From positions 496,001 to 560,000 of the forward strand of contig CAJTEE010000002.1 of NCBI GenBank assembly GCA_910575275.1: a stretch of 64,000 bases of DNA. The letters are read 5' to 3'. The translations under genes were made by a program, and so were the position numbers. Shown piece after piece: positions 1 through 6,879 of the stretch. This stretch comes from Lachnospiraceae bacterium. Lineage in GTDB: Bacteria; Bacillota; Clostridia; Lachnospirales; Lachnospiraceae. Every line of letters begins with the position of its first letter. The stretch's first letter is position 1. The notes beneath the pieces are model-generated. The model saw only the letters and a list, made by a program, of their open reading frames with translations. It was not told the DNA's origin and did no database searches.

Positions 1-764
1 GCACCAAAAAAGTCCGTCTCACTCCCGAAGGCGAAATCCTGTTCAAGCACATCGAGCCCGCCATAAACCTGATCCAAAGAGGCGAAAACCGGCTTTTAGA
101 AACGAATCCCCAAAACGGCGGCCAGCTTCGGATCGCAGCCAGCGATACCATCTGCCGCTACTTTCTCGTTCCCCGTTTAAAAGATTTCCGAAACACCTAC
201 CCAAATGTCCATCTGAAGGTTACCAACGCGACCTCCATCGAATGCGCCAGACTCCTTGAAAACGGCCAGGTGGACTGTATCGTCACGAACTATCCCAATT
301 CCGGCCTCACAAACGCCGCCTCCATCCGTGTTATCCATGAATTTCGTGATGTTTTTGTCGCCAACGCTGCCTTTTTCCCTTTAAAAGACCGTACTCTTAC
401 GCTCGCGGAGCTTGCCGGCTGCCCAATCCTCATGCTGAACCGCAAAAGCGCCACCAGCGAATTTCTGCACGCCCTGTTTCAGAAATCACATCTGGATCTA
501 GTCCCGGAAATCGAGCTGAGCAGCAACGACTTTTTAATTGATCTGGCCCGCATCGGCTTCGGCATCGCCTTTGTCCCTGACTTTTGTCTGCCCCAAAAGG
601 AGGCCGATCTGTTTGTTCTGAAACTCAAAGAAACGCTGCCGCCCCGCAGGCTCATCGCAGCCTGCAGCGAAACCGTGCCGCTCTCCGGGACTGCCAGGCA
701 GTTTATGGACATTCTGACGGCTTCTTCGGGTATTCCTTCCAGAAATCCGTCAGGCACTCCCTGA
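1..764 (+). CDS. LysR-family transcriptional regulator (5' truncated by window edge)
   Basis: The reading frame is open from base 3. It begins with the end of a LysR winged helix-turn-helix (TKKVRLTPEGEIL, the usual wing) and continues through the linker helix into the effector-binding domain (residues RIAASDTICRYFLVPRL and QVDCIVTNY are typical of the substrate-binding fold). About 253 residues are present; roughly the first 45 of a normal 295-300 residue LysR protein lie outside the window. The target genes are therefore not visible. LysR proteins normally regulate a divergent gene upstream, which would also be off the left edge. The 3' end overlaps the convergent helicase gene by about 60 bases, so no terminator can lie between them. 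Family assignment is secure; the effector is unknown. Confidence 0.85.
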   Translation, partial: TKKVRLTPEGEILFKHIEPAINLIQRGENRLLETNPQNGGQLRIAASDTICRYFLVPRLKDFRNTYPNVHLKVTNATSIECARLLENGQVDCIVTNYPNSGLTNAASIRVIHEFRDVFVANAAFFPLKDRTLTLAELAGCPILMLNRKSATSEFLHALFQKSHLDLVPEIELSSNDFLIDLARIGFGIAFVPDFCLPQKEADLFVLKLKETLPPRRLIAACSETVPLSGTARQFMDILTASSGIPSRNPSGTP

Positions 765-3093
765 CGTTTGTGCGGTTTACGATCCGGTAGTGCTTCCATT
801 CCCGCGGAAACATCTCCAGATACTCTTTCCTTAAAAACCGGTCGTCGAGCAGGAGAATGATCCCCAGATCCTGCGGCGTGCGGATGACACGCCCGGCCGC
901 CTGAAGGACCTTGTTCATCCCGGGATATTGGTAGGCAAAGTCATATCCCGCCCCTTCTGTCTCCTCAAAATATTCTTTCAATACCTCCTGTTCCGTACAG
1001 ACCATCGGAAGCCCTGTCCCGACCACGATCACGCCGATCAGGCGTTCCTCTTTTAAGTCAATCCCCTCCGAGAATACGCCCCCCATCACGCAGAAGGCGG
1101 CCAGAGAATGCTCCCTCTCCCGTTCGAATTCCGCCAGAAATTCCTGCCGTTCCTCCTCACGCATCCCCTGTCCCTGTATCAGCAGATCGGCCTTTAGCGG
1201 GTCTTCCTCGAACAGGCCTTCCACCTGCTCCATGTACTGATACGACGGAAAAAATACCATATAGTTTCCGCGCCGCGCCTCCGTGACCGCGCGGATATAA
1301 TCGGCCACCTTCCGGTATTCCGCTTCATTGCGCCTCGTATAACGGCTGCTCACGTCGCCTGCCACCATGAGGAGCCTGTGCTCCTCCGCAAACGGAGAAT
1401 CCGCATAGACCGCATAGTCCTCTGCCTCCCCGGTAAGCAGCGTCCTGTAATAGCGGATCGGCAAAAGCGTCGCCGAAAACAAAATCGTGCTCGCCCCCTG
1501 CTTCATGCACTCCAAAAGCCGTCTGGCCGGATTCACACAAAACAGATGCAGGCAAAACGACGAGGTCCCCCGGCTCTCGGCATAGATTCTGTAATGTGGG
1601 TCCAGATACTCGTAGGCATTTAAAAAATCCCGCAGGCCGAAATAAAAGTCCAGCACCTCCTCGCGCCTCTCGAATTCCAGAACGTCCTCCAAAAACGTCT
1701 CGAGCTCGCCAAACACGGCCATAACCGCCGCAGCCGCCCCGGTCACATCCTCGAAAAGCTGCCAGCTCTCACACTCCCGTTTCATCGCCAAAAGAAGCTT
1801 GTTTAACGCGTCAAGCTGCCGCTCCAGCCGCGGCGATCTTCCTTTGACAATCCGTCTGACCGAAAGGACCTCCTCCTTTACAAGCACAGCGCTGTACATC
1901 TCTCTGGCTCTTGCGACCAGGTTATGCGCCTCGTCAATCAAAAACAGATATTCTCCCTTATTCCCCTCGGCAAAGTAGCGTTTCAGCCGTACATTCGGGT
2001 CAAAGACATAATTATAGTCACAGATGATTCCATCCGTCCAGTTTGAGATATCCAGGCAGAATTCAAACGGGCAGACTCTATGCTTTCCGGCGTAGGAAAG
2101 GATCTTTTCCCGTGTGATCTCCTGCTCCTTTTGCAAAATGCAGAACACGGCGTCGTTAATTCGGTCATAATGTCCCTTTGCACAGGCACAGGCGTCCGGA
2201 TTGCACTCTGCTTTCTCGAGCGGGCAAAGTTTCTCCTTTGCGGTGATTGTGACCGAATTGAAAGAAAGCCCTTTTAGGCGCAGAAGTCTAAGCGCCTCCT
2301 CGGCAACCGTGCGTGTGATCGTCTTTGCCGTCAGATAAAAAAGCTTCTCCCCTTTCCCCTCGCCGATTGCCTTAACAGCCGGAAAGACGGCCGAAAGTGT
2401 TTTTCCGATTCCTGTCGGCGCCTGGATGAACAGCCGCTTCCCACGGCTGATGGTCCGATAAACCGATACCACAAGCTCTCTCTGCCCTTCCCGGTAAGGA
2501 AACGGAAACTCCAGCGCCCGGATTGAGGCGTTTCGCGCCTCCTCATGACGGTTCATAAACCGCGCCCACTTGAAATATTCCTGTGCTACCCCGGCAAACC
2601 ACTCCGAAAGCTCTGCCGCCGTCTTGAGGACCTGAAAACGCCGGATCTCCTCGGTTTCCAGATTGCAGTAGGTCAACTGAAGCCGTACGCCGTCAAGTCC
2701 TTTATCCTGGCAGTAAAAATGCCCATAGCACATGGCCTGTGCCAGATGCAGGGGCGCAGGCTCCACAAAGCGGCTTACATCCGCATACATCCCTTTGATC
2801 TCGTCGATCATCATGATTCCGTCTTCCTCAAAGATCCCATCAGCCCGTCCCTCTACCAGCAAAAGAAGCTTCTCCTCCTCATCCAGAACCGTCCCCTTTA
2901 AAGGGACCTCCGCCTGGTAGGATGCTCCCATTTGCTTCTGGATCTTGCGGTGGATACGCCCTCCGGCTAACATCGCCTCACGCCTGTCGCCGCCCGTCCT
3001 GCGCGTGTCGATATCCCCTGACCGCAGAATAAACTCAACCAGATTTCGAACGGAAATCCGCACCTGCCTGTATTGTGTCTCCAACGCCTCCAT
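703..3093 (-). CDS. RecB-like nuclease fused to DinG/XPD-type Fe-S DNA helicase
   Basis: A 796-residue protein in two parts. Residues 1-150 carry a full set of RecB/Cas4-type PD-(D/E)xK nuclease landmarks: H48, D85, E98-x-K100 and Q119-x3-Y123. From about residue 190 it is a superfamily 2 helicase of the XPD/DinG type: Walker A APTGIGKT at 225-232, DEAH at 387-390, and a C-terminal QAAGRVIR motif VI. Cysteines at 290, 297, 302, 304 and 341 sit where XPD-family enzymes bind a 4Fe-4S cluster. By family knowledge it should unwind 5'-3' from single-stranded DNA; the nuclease half would let it degrade or trim. An in-frame TAG immediately precedes the ATG, so this is the first possible start; the AGGAGG is only about 3 bases away, which is short. 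The repair role is inference. Confidence 0.85.
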   Translation of the reverse strand: MEALETQYRQVRISVRNLVEFILRSGDIDTRRTGGDRREAMLAGGRIHRKIQKQMGASYQAEVPLKGTVLDEEEKLLLLVEGRADGIFEEDGIMMIDEIKGMYADVSRFVEPAPLHLAQAMCYGHFYCQDKGLDGVRLQLTYCNLETEEIRRFQVLKTAAELSEWFAGVAQEYFKWARFMNRHEEARNASIRALEFPFPYREGQRELVVSVYRTISRGKRLFIQAPTGIGKTLSAVFPAVKAIGEGKGEKLFYLTAKTITRTVAEEALRLLRLKGLSFNSVTITAKEKLCPLEKAECNPDACACAKGHYDRINDAVFCILQKEQEITREKILSYAGKHRVCPFEFCLDISNWTDGIICDYNYVFDPNVRLKRYFAEGNKGEYLFLIDEAHNLVARAREMYSAVLVKEEVLSVRRIVKGRSPRLERQLDALNKLLLAMKRECESWQLFEDVTGAAAAVMAVFGELETFLEDVLEFERREEVLDFYFGLRDFLNAYEYLDPHYRIYAESRGTSSFCLHLFCVNPARRLLECMKQGASTILFSATLLPIRYYRTLLTGEAEDYAVYADSPFAEEHRLLMVAGDVSSRYTRRNEAEYRKVADYIRAVTEARRGNYMVFFPSYQYMEQVEGLFEEDPLKADLLIQGQGMREEERQEFLAEFEREREHSLAAFCVMGGVFSEGIDLKEERLIGVIVVGTGLPMVCTEQEVLKEYFEETEGAGYDFAYQYPGMNKVLQAAGRVIRTPQDLGIILLLDDRFLRKEYLEMFPREWKHYRIVNRTNVRECLTDFWKEYPKKPSECP

Positions 3094-3136
3094 CTACCTC
3101 CTGCCCCCACTTGCTTCTCTGCATACGACATTATAG

Positions 3137-3179
3137 AAAAAAACCGCCATACCCTGCAGCAGGCATGACGGTCTTTTTT
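3137..3179 (-). terminator. Rho-independent terminator after the HPr-like gene
   Basis: Read on the minus strand, an ACCG-CAT/ATG-CGGT stem with an inner CCTGC/GCAGG stem is followed by a run of seven T. It separates the HPr-like gene from the helicase. A T run on the other side makes it potentially bidirectional. Confidence 0.7.
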
Positions 3180-3190
3180 GGTTTTCTCTC

Positions 3191-3439
3191 TTAAGCGACT
3201 GCGTGAATTCCCGTAGTTTCGTTATCGGCAAGGAATTCTTCAAAGTCCCTGTCCTCACCGTTATATTCCACGGTGAGCACCTTGGTCAAATCCAGGCTCA
3301 GGACGCCCAAGATCGACTTTGCATCAATGATCACTCGATTATAAAAAACATTAATGTCAAAATCGCACTCGCAGGCCAGCTTTACAAGCTCCTTTGCCTC
3401 TGCAATCGATGAGATTTTAATCTTTTTCTGTTTCATCAT
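3191..3439 (-). CDS. HPr-like protein lacking the phosphorylatable histidine
   Basis: A small protein of 82 residues. The C-terminal half fits the HPr fold (AKSILGVLSLDLTK corresponds to the SIMGLMSL segment around the regulatory serine region). The N-terminal GLHARPA block, which holds the phosphorylated His15 of PTS HPr, is absent: the equivalent stretch is ISSIAEAKELVKLA. It therefore cannot act as a PTS phosphocarrier in the usual way. The ATG pair at 3434-3439 was chosen because GGAG lies about 10 bases upstream; an upstream TTG would sit inside that site. A near-consensus promoter lies at 3486-3514 and a terminator follows, so it is monocistronic. Function is unknown. Confidence 0.75.
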   Translation of the reverse strand: MMKQKKIKISSIAEAKELVKLACECDFDINVFYNRVIIDAKSILGVLSLDLTKVLTVEYNGEDRDFEEFLADNETTGIHAVA

Positions 3440-3485
3440 ATCTGTCAAACTCCTTTGTCATAGACGGGTTTCCCACATCAATTTA

Positions 3486-3514
3486 TTTATAGCATTTTCA
3501 AAATCATCCGTCAA
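3486..3514 (-). promoter_or_regulatory. Promoter of the HPr-like gene
   Basis: On the minus strand, TTGACG (3509-3514) and TATAAA (3486-3491) are separated by 17 bases, a sigma-A pattern about 45 bases upstream of the start codon. Confidence 0.65.
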
Positions 3515-3610
3515 TTGCATTTTTTACCGAATTTTTGCGATTTATACCGCCTGTTTTTTGGTAATCTTTCCCGAACTCTGTATTTCCAGCCCGAAATTCG
3601 GGGCGCCTGA

Positions 3611-3934
3611 TCATAGATTTTCATCTCCCCACTGTTTCATGTGTTCAAAAACCGGAATAAAACTTCTTCCCAATTCTGTAAGCGTATATTCCACATGTGG
3701 CGGCACCTCTTTATAATCAAAACGGGAAATAAATCCATCCGCCTCCAGTTCCCGAAGCTGCTTGGTCAAACTCGATTCCGTAATATCCCCAATGTGCCTC
3801 CGAAGCTCTCCAAAACGGTGTACATCCTGAAAGGCAATATAATAGATAATTTCAATTTTCCACTTACCGCCTAAAATTTTTTGTATGGCAGAGATCGTCT
3901 TGCAGCGTTCGATCGACAAAGCGCTTTTCTTCAT
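3611..3934 (-). CDS. HxlR-family winged-helix regulator
   Basis: 107 residues from MKKSALSIERCK, with the HxlR core: ILGGKWKIEIIYYI, a RFGELRRHI recognition region, SSLTKQLRELEADGFI, and the wing segment YKEVPPHVEYTLTELG. The family binds DNA as a dimer and often senses electrophiles or oxidants through a conserved N-terminal cysteine; here C10 in IERCK is in that position, so redox sensing is plausible but inferred. The start at 3934 is preceded by AAAGGAGA at good distance; the open frame extends further upstream but without a better site. It is transcribed away from the radical SAM gene at 4272, and a GTAC-based palindrome lies between the two promoters. Confidence 0.85.
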   Translation of the reverse strand: MKKSALSIERCKTISAIQKILGGKWKIEIIYYIAFQDVHRFGELRRHIGDITESSLTKQLRELEADGFISRFDYKEVPPHVEYTLTELGRSFIPVFEHMKQWGDENL

Positions 3935-3957
3935 TTTGGAATCTCCTTTTTGCAGAC

Positions 3958-3986
3958 AGCATAGCACATCTATTCTCAAAAAACAA
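3958..3986 (-). promoter_or_regulatory. Promoter of the HxlR gene
   Basis: Minus strand TTGTTT (3981-3986) and TATGCT (3958-3963) with a 17-base spacer, 24 bases upstream of the ATG at 3934. A further GTAC core (3988-3991) lies just upstream of the -35. Confidence 0.5.
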
Positions 3987-4015
3987 TGTACAAGTTAAAA
4001 ACAGATACTTCAAAA

Positions 4016-4028
4016 AAGTACAGTACTT
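4016..4028. promoter_or_regulatory. Candidate HxlR operator palindrome
   Basis: AAGTACAGTACTT is a perfect odd palindrome. Its right edge overlaps the -35 of the rightward promoter at 4027. More GTAC cores lie at 3988 and 4039. Placement between the divergent hxlR-type gene and the radical SAM gene suggests a shared operator (inference). Confidence 0.5.
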
Positions 4029-4054
4029 GCAAAAAAAATGTACCCCTCTATAAT
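4027..4054 (+). promoter_or_regulatory. Rightward promoter toward the radical SAM gene
   Basis: TTGCAA (4027-4032), 16-base spacer, TATAAT (4049-4054). Transcription would begin at about 4061, exactly where a dyad repeat element starts, giving a leader of about 210 bases. Confidence 0.65.
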
Positions 4055-4060
4055 GAAATC

Positions 4061-4220
4061 AGAGCGTGTCTGAAAATTCATTCCCGCCCTGCACGCTCCA
4101 CCTTGCGGTATATTGGTCTCCCATTCAGTCAACGCAGCCCACTGCGTCCCTTCATTCAGGCCAAGCCTCCCGCAAACTGTGACCTACATATGACAAAAGC
4201 AATTTTTTGACACGCCCTAA
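4061..4220 (+). repeat. MITE-like intergenic repeat, family A, copy 1
   Basis: The left end AGAGCGTGTCTGAAAATT is an imperfect inverted copy of the right end AATTTTTTGACACGCCCT. Internal segments (ATTCAGGCCAA, ATATGACAAAAGCAATTTT) recur in the copy at 22690-22823, and a minimal end-to-end palindrome with similar termini is at 56012-56050. It carries no gene. It fills the leader between the promoter at 4027-4054 and the radical SAM start. Confidence 0.65.
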
Positions 4221-4271
4221 TCCGCAAACAAGCATCCCGCGGATGAACAGCCAAAGAAAGGAAAGGTATTT

Positions 4272-5171
4272 ATGCATTACACAGGAACCATTTGGAGACC
4301 CCCCTATGAAGCGTCGTCGCTTCTGTTAGAAGCAACGGCAGGCTGCACGCATCATATGTGCAAATTTTGTACCCTGTATCATGATTTACCGTTCAAATTC
4401 AGAATGTCACCCATAGAGGATATTGAAAATGATTTACGAGAGGTGCAAAAAGCAGTCAAAAACTGGAACGGCCAAGGCTTTGACCGGGTATTCCTGACAG
4501 GAGCGAATCCGTTCGTTTTATCCTATGACAAACTAATGACGATCGCAGAGCTGATTCACAGCTACCTTCCCTCCGTAAGATCCATCGGCTCATTTGCAAG
4601 AATTACAGATATCACTCCTAAAACCGACGACGAGCTTGCCAGGCTTTCTGTCTGCGGATACGACGGCCTGACGATCGGCATCGAAACAGGCGACGACGAT
4701 GCCCTTCATTTTATGAACAAAGGCTATACCTCCTCTGATATTCTAAAACAATGCCAGCGATTGGATACAGCCGGAATCCATTACAGTTTTTTCTACCTGG
4801 TAAGCATTTCTGGAGCGGGCCGCGGAAAAACCGGGGCAAAACGGACAGCCGCCATATGCAACCGGCTCCATCCGATGATAATCGGCGCAAATATGCTCAC
4901 CATTTATCCCGATTCAACGCTTTTCCATGAAATAAAACAAGGAAATTGGAAAGAAGAAAGCGAGATCGAAAAATATAAGGAAATCCGAACACTTGTGGAG
5001 CAGCTAGACATTCAAACAACCTTCGCCGCATTAGGCGCTTCCAATGCCTTCCATCTACAAGGACACCTGCCCAAAGAAAAAGCAAAGCTGATAACTGCTC
5101 TTGACACGATCATAGAAACTGTCAGCGAAGAAGAACTCCGGCGATACAGGAAAAGCGTTCATCATTTATAA
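4272..5171 (+). CDS. Radical SAM protein
   Basis: 299 residues. The cluster-binding cysteines are C25, C30 and C33 (GCTHHMCKFC), a C-x4-C-x2-C spacing rather than the classical C-x3-C-x2-C; this variant is found in a clostridial COG1032-like group. Further radical SAM features are VFLTGANPF on the second strand and TIGIETGDDDALHFMNKG, with the S-adenosylmethionine-contacting GIETG motif. There is no cobalamin-binding domain and no SPASM or TRAM extension. The reaction is unknown. It is divergent from the HxlR gene and its leader holds a repeat element. GGAAAGG lies upstream of the ATG. Control by the HxlR regulator is likely but inferred. Confidence 0.8.
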   Translation: MHYTGTIWRPPYEASSLLLEATAGCTHHMCKFCTLYHDLPFKFRMSPIEDIENDLREVQKAVKNWNGQGFDRVFLTGANPFVLSYDKLMTIAELIHSYLPSVRSIGSFARITDITPKTDDELARLSVCGYDGLTIGIETGDDDALHFMNKGYTSSDILKQCQRLDTAGIHYSFFYLVSISGAGRGKTGAKRTAAICNRLHPMIIGANMLTIYPDSTLFHEIKQGNWKEESEIEKYKEIRTLVEQLDIQTTFAALGASNAFHLQGHLPKEKAKLITALDTIIETVSEEELRRYRKSVHHL

Positions 5172-5293
5172 AGGAGAGAACCTATGCTAAAGATCCGCCG
5201 TCTAAGGAAACAGGGCCCTCTACCTTACAGAGGCCGTGGCGGGCAGAGGGGGCCCCTTCGCCCCCTCCGCCCCAAAAATTCACACAAAAAGCA

Positions 5294-5322
5294 TTGACAA
5301 CCCTCTCATCCTGTGGTAAAAT
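5294..5322 (+). promoter_or_regulatory. Promoter of tRNA-Trp
   Basis: Consensus TTGACA (5294-5299), 17-base spacer, TAAAAT (5317-5322), 21 bases upstream of the mature tRNA 5' end. Confidence 0.8.
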
Positions 5323-5343
5323 TCTTAAGCGTGAGAAAAATAC

Positions 5344-5414
5344 AGGGGAATAGTTCAATGGTAGAGCTACGGTCTCCAAAACCGCCGATGGGGGTTCGAA
5401 TCCCTCTTCCCCTG
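5344..5414 (+). tRNA. tRNA-Trp (CCA)
   Basis: The acceptor stem is AGGGGAA/TTCCCCT with discriminator G. The D arm is GTTC/GAGC, and the anticodon loop CTCCAAA reads CCA. The T loop is TTCGAAT. It is 71 nt long and the 3' CCA is not encoded. It has its own promoter and terminator, so it is a single-gene unit. Confidence 0.93.
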
Positions 5415-5424
5415 CTCTAATCCA

Positions 5425-5461
5425 AACGGTGCCGTCTTTTTACAAGGTCGGCACCGTTTTT
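5425..5461 (+). terminator. Terminator of tRNA-Trp
   Basis: ACGGTGCCG/CGGCACCGT stem followed by TTTTTG. It also lies downstream of the convergent ZIP gene and could serve both strands. Confidence 0.85.
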
Positions 5462-5487
5462 GTCTTATTTGGAAACCGTACGCCTTT

Positions 5488-6267
5488 CTACCCCAAAGCC
5501 ATATCCAACACCAGCATAACCGTAAAACCGGCGGCAAACGATAGCGTTCCAATATTCGAATGCGTCCCGGCAGACATCTCCGGAATCAAATCCTCCACCA
5601 CCACATACAACATCGCTCCTGCCGCAAAGCTCAAAAGATACGGAAGTGCCGGCAATACAAACCCGGCTGCCCAGATTGTAAAAACCGCCGCACAAGGCTC
5701 CACGATCCCCGACAGCACTCCATATAAAAAAGCCTTTCCCTTTTTCACGCCTTCCGCCCGCAACGGCATGGAAATGATGGCTCCTTCAGGAAAGTTCTGG
5801 ATGGCGATTCCCAAAGACAATGCAAACGCCGCCGCGGCCGTGACCGTCCCGTTTCCGGAAAGCCAGCCCGCCAGGACCGCACCGGCTGCCATACCCTCCG
5901 GAATATTGTGCAGCGTGACTGCCAAGACCAGCATCGTCGTCTTTCGCAGGGCGGCATGCGGTCCCTCCGGCTCGTCGCTGCCCAGGTGCAGATGGGGAAT
6001 CGTCCGGTCCAGAAACAAAAGGAACAGCACACCCAGCCATATTCCGGATACCGCCGGCACAAAGGCCCAATCGCCCATCGCCTCCGCCTGCTCCATCGCA
6101 GGAACCAACAGACTCCATATGGACGCCGCCACCATGACTCCCGCTGCAAAGCCGGTCAGAGCACGCCGCAGGCCCATGTGAAGCGTCCCCTTCATTACAA
6201 ACACGCAGGCCGCTCCCAGGCTCGTACCTGCAAATGGAAGAAAAATCCCCTGAATCAATTCTTTCAA
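5488..6267 (-). CDS. ZIP-family divalent metal transporter
   Basis: 259 residues, almost entirely hydrophobic, with the ZIP signatures of helices 4 and 5: LHNIPEGMAAG and QNFPEGAIIS, whose His, Asn and Glu form the metal site, plus EDLIPE near the C-terminus. A short histidine segment (HLHLG) sits in the central loop. The size and motifs match the ZupT-like bacterial branch (zinc, iron or manganese uptake). The start codon is TTG at 6267, supported by GAGGTGAG about 7 bases upstream; no ATG is as well placed. A promoter at 6293-6321 has its -35 inside a perfect 12-bp dyad, a likely regulator site. It is divergent from the MarR-TauE operon. Confidence 0.88.
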   Translation of the reverse strand: MKELIQGIFLPFAGTSLGAACVFVMKGTLHMGLRRALTGFAAGVMVAASIWSLLVPAMEQAEAMGDWAFVPAVSGIWLGVLFLLFLDRTIPHLHLGSDEPEGPHAALRKTTMLVLAVTLHNIPEGMAAGAVLAGWLSGNGTVTAAAAFALSLGIAIQNFPEGAIISMPLRAEGVKKGKAFLYGVLSGIVEPCAAVFTIWAAGFVLPALPYLLSFAAGAMLYVVVEDLIPEMSAGTHSNIGTLSFAAGFTVMLVLDMALG

Positions 6268-6292
6268 ACCTGTCTCACCTCATTTCATCTGC

Positions 6293-6321
6293 ATTCTACT
6301 CCACTTTCCATTCTGCGTCAA
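6293..6321 (-). promoter_or_regulatory. Promoter of the ZIP transporter gene
   Basis: Minus strand TTGACG (6316-6321) and TAGAAT (6293-6298), 17-base spacer. Confidence 0.65.
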
Positions 6322-6347
6322 GAAAAAGGAACATGTTTTTCTTGACG
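6316..6347. promoter_or_regulatory. 12-bp dyad at the ZIP -35, candidate operator
   Basis: CGTCAAGAAAAA and TTTTTCTTGACG are perfect inverted arms around an 8-base centre. The left arm contains the ZIP promoter -35, and the right arm carries a second outward TTGACG. This could be a binding site for a metal-responsive repressor, or simply two back-to-back -35 regions; the sequence does not decide. Confidence 0.45.
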
Positions 6348-6362
6348 TGCAAAAATCCATTC

Positions 6363-6391
6363 TTGACAATCCAACGTGTATCTCCTATAAT
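6363..6391 (+). promoter_or_regulatory. Promoter of the marR-tauE operon
   Basis: Perfect consensus TTGACA (6363-6368) and TATAAT (6386-6391) with a 17-base spacer. Confidence 0.85.
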
Positions 6392-6395
6392 ATAC

Positions 6396-6422
6396 TTCAA
6401 ATTTGAACGTTCTAATTTTGAA
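6396..6422. promoter_or_regulatory. Tandem candidate MarR operators
   Basis: TTCAAATTTGAA (6396-6407) is a perfect 12-bp palindrome. It is followed 2 bases later by the near-copy TTCTAATTTTGAA (6410-6422). They lie just after the -10 of the marR promoter, the expected place for autorepression. Confidence 0.6.
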
Positions 6423-6442
6423 TCAAAGAAAGGCGGACCGCT

Positions 6443-6877
6443 ATGCAGACGAGCATCCAGTTCCCCTATAAAATGCTGCAGGCTTACACGGCATACTGCA
6501 AACCGCTGTGCCAGGAAGTAAACCTGCCACAGACGGCCTTTGACATCCTCATGTTCCTCGCAAACAACCCAGAGTTTAATACGGCAGGAGACATTGTCAA
6601 GATCCGCAAAATCAAAGCAAATCTTGTATCCGTCAATGTGGAACGGCTCGTGCAGGAGGGATATCTGGAGCGCAAATCCGTTCCGGGAGACCGTAGGAAA
6701 ACCTTCCTTGTCTGTACCGGACAGTCGCAGGCCATCATTGAACAGGGCCGCGGCATCCAGGCTGCTTTTTTTAAAAAACTGTTTGAGAATGTGAGCGAAG
6801 ATGCGTGTCTCGCTTTCCAGAGCGTTCTTTGCGCCATTGACAAAAATCTTGACCAAATGATGAAAGGACTTGACTAA
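6443..6877 (+). CDS. MarR-family transcriptional regulator
   Basis: 144 residues with the MarR winged-helix layout: an N-terminal dimer helix, the DNA-binding segment FLANNPEFNTAGDIVKIRKIKANLVSV with the recognition helix, and the wing VQEGYLERKSVPGDRRKTFL, whose D-x-R-R/K pair is the family hallmark. The C-terminal helices close the dimer. AAAGGCGG precedes the ATG. It is the first gene of an operon with the TauE/SafE exporter, 2 bases apart. Two palindromes at 6396-6422 downstream of its consensus promoter point to autoregulation. The ligand is unknown; it probably controls export by its neighbour. Confidence 0.85.
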   Translation: MQTSIQFPYKMLQAYTAYCKPLCQEVNLPQTAFDILMFLANNPEFNTAGDIVKIRKIKANLVSVNVERLVQEGYLERKSVPGDRRKTFLVCTGQSQAIIEQGRGIQAAFFKKLFENVSEDACLAFQSVLCAIDKNLDQMMKGLD

Positions 6878-6879
6878 AT

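Noticed and set aside
5184-5297. Short frame of 37 codons with a good AAGGAG site before tRNA-Trp
   Set aside because: Rich in Arg, Gly and Pro and lying in GC-rich spacer; no recognisable protein, and its end overlaps the tRNA promoter. Could be a remnant start of a deleted gene.
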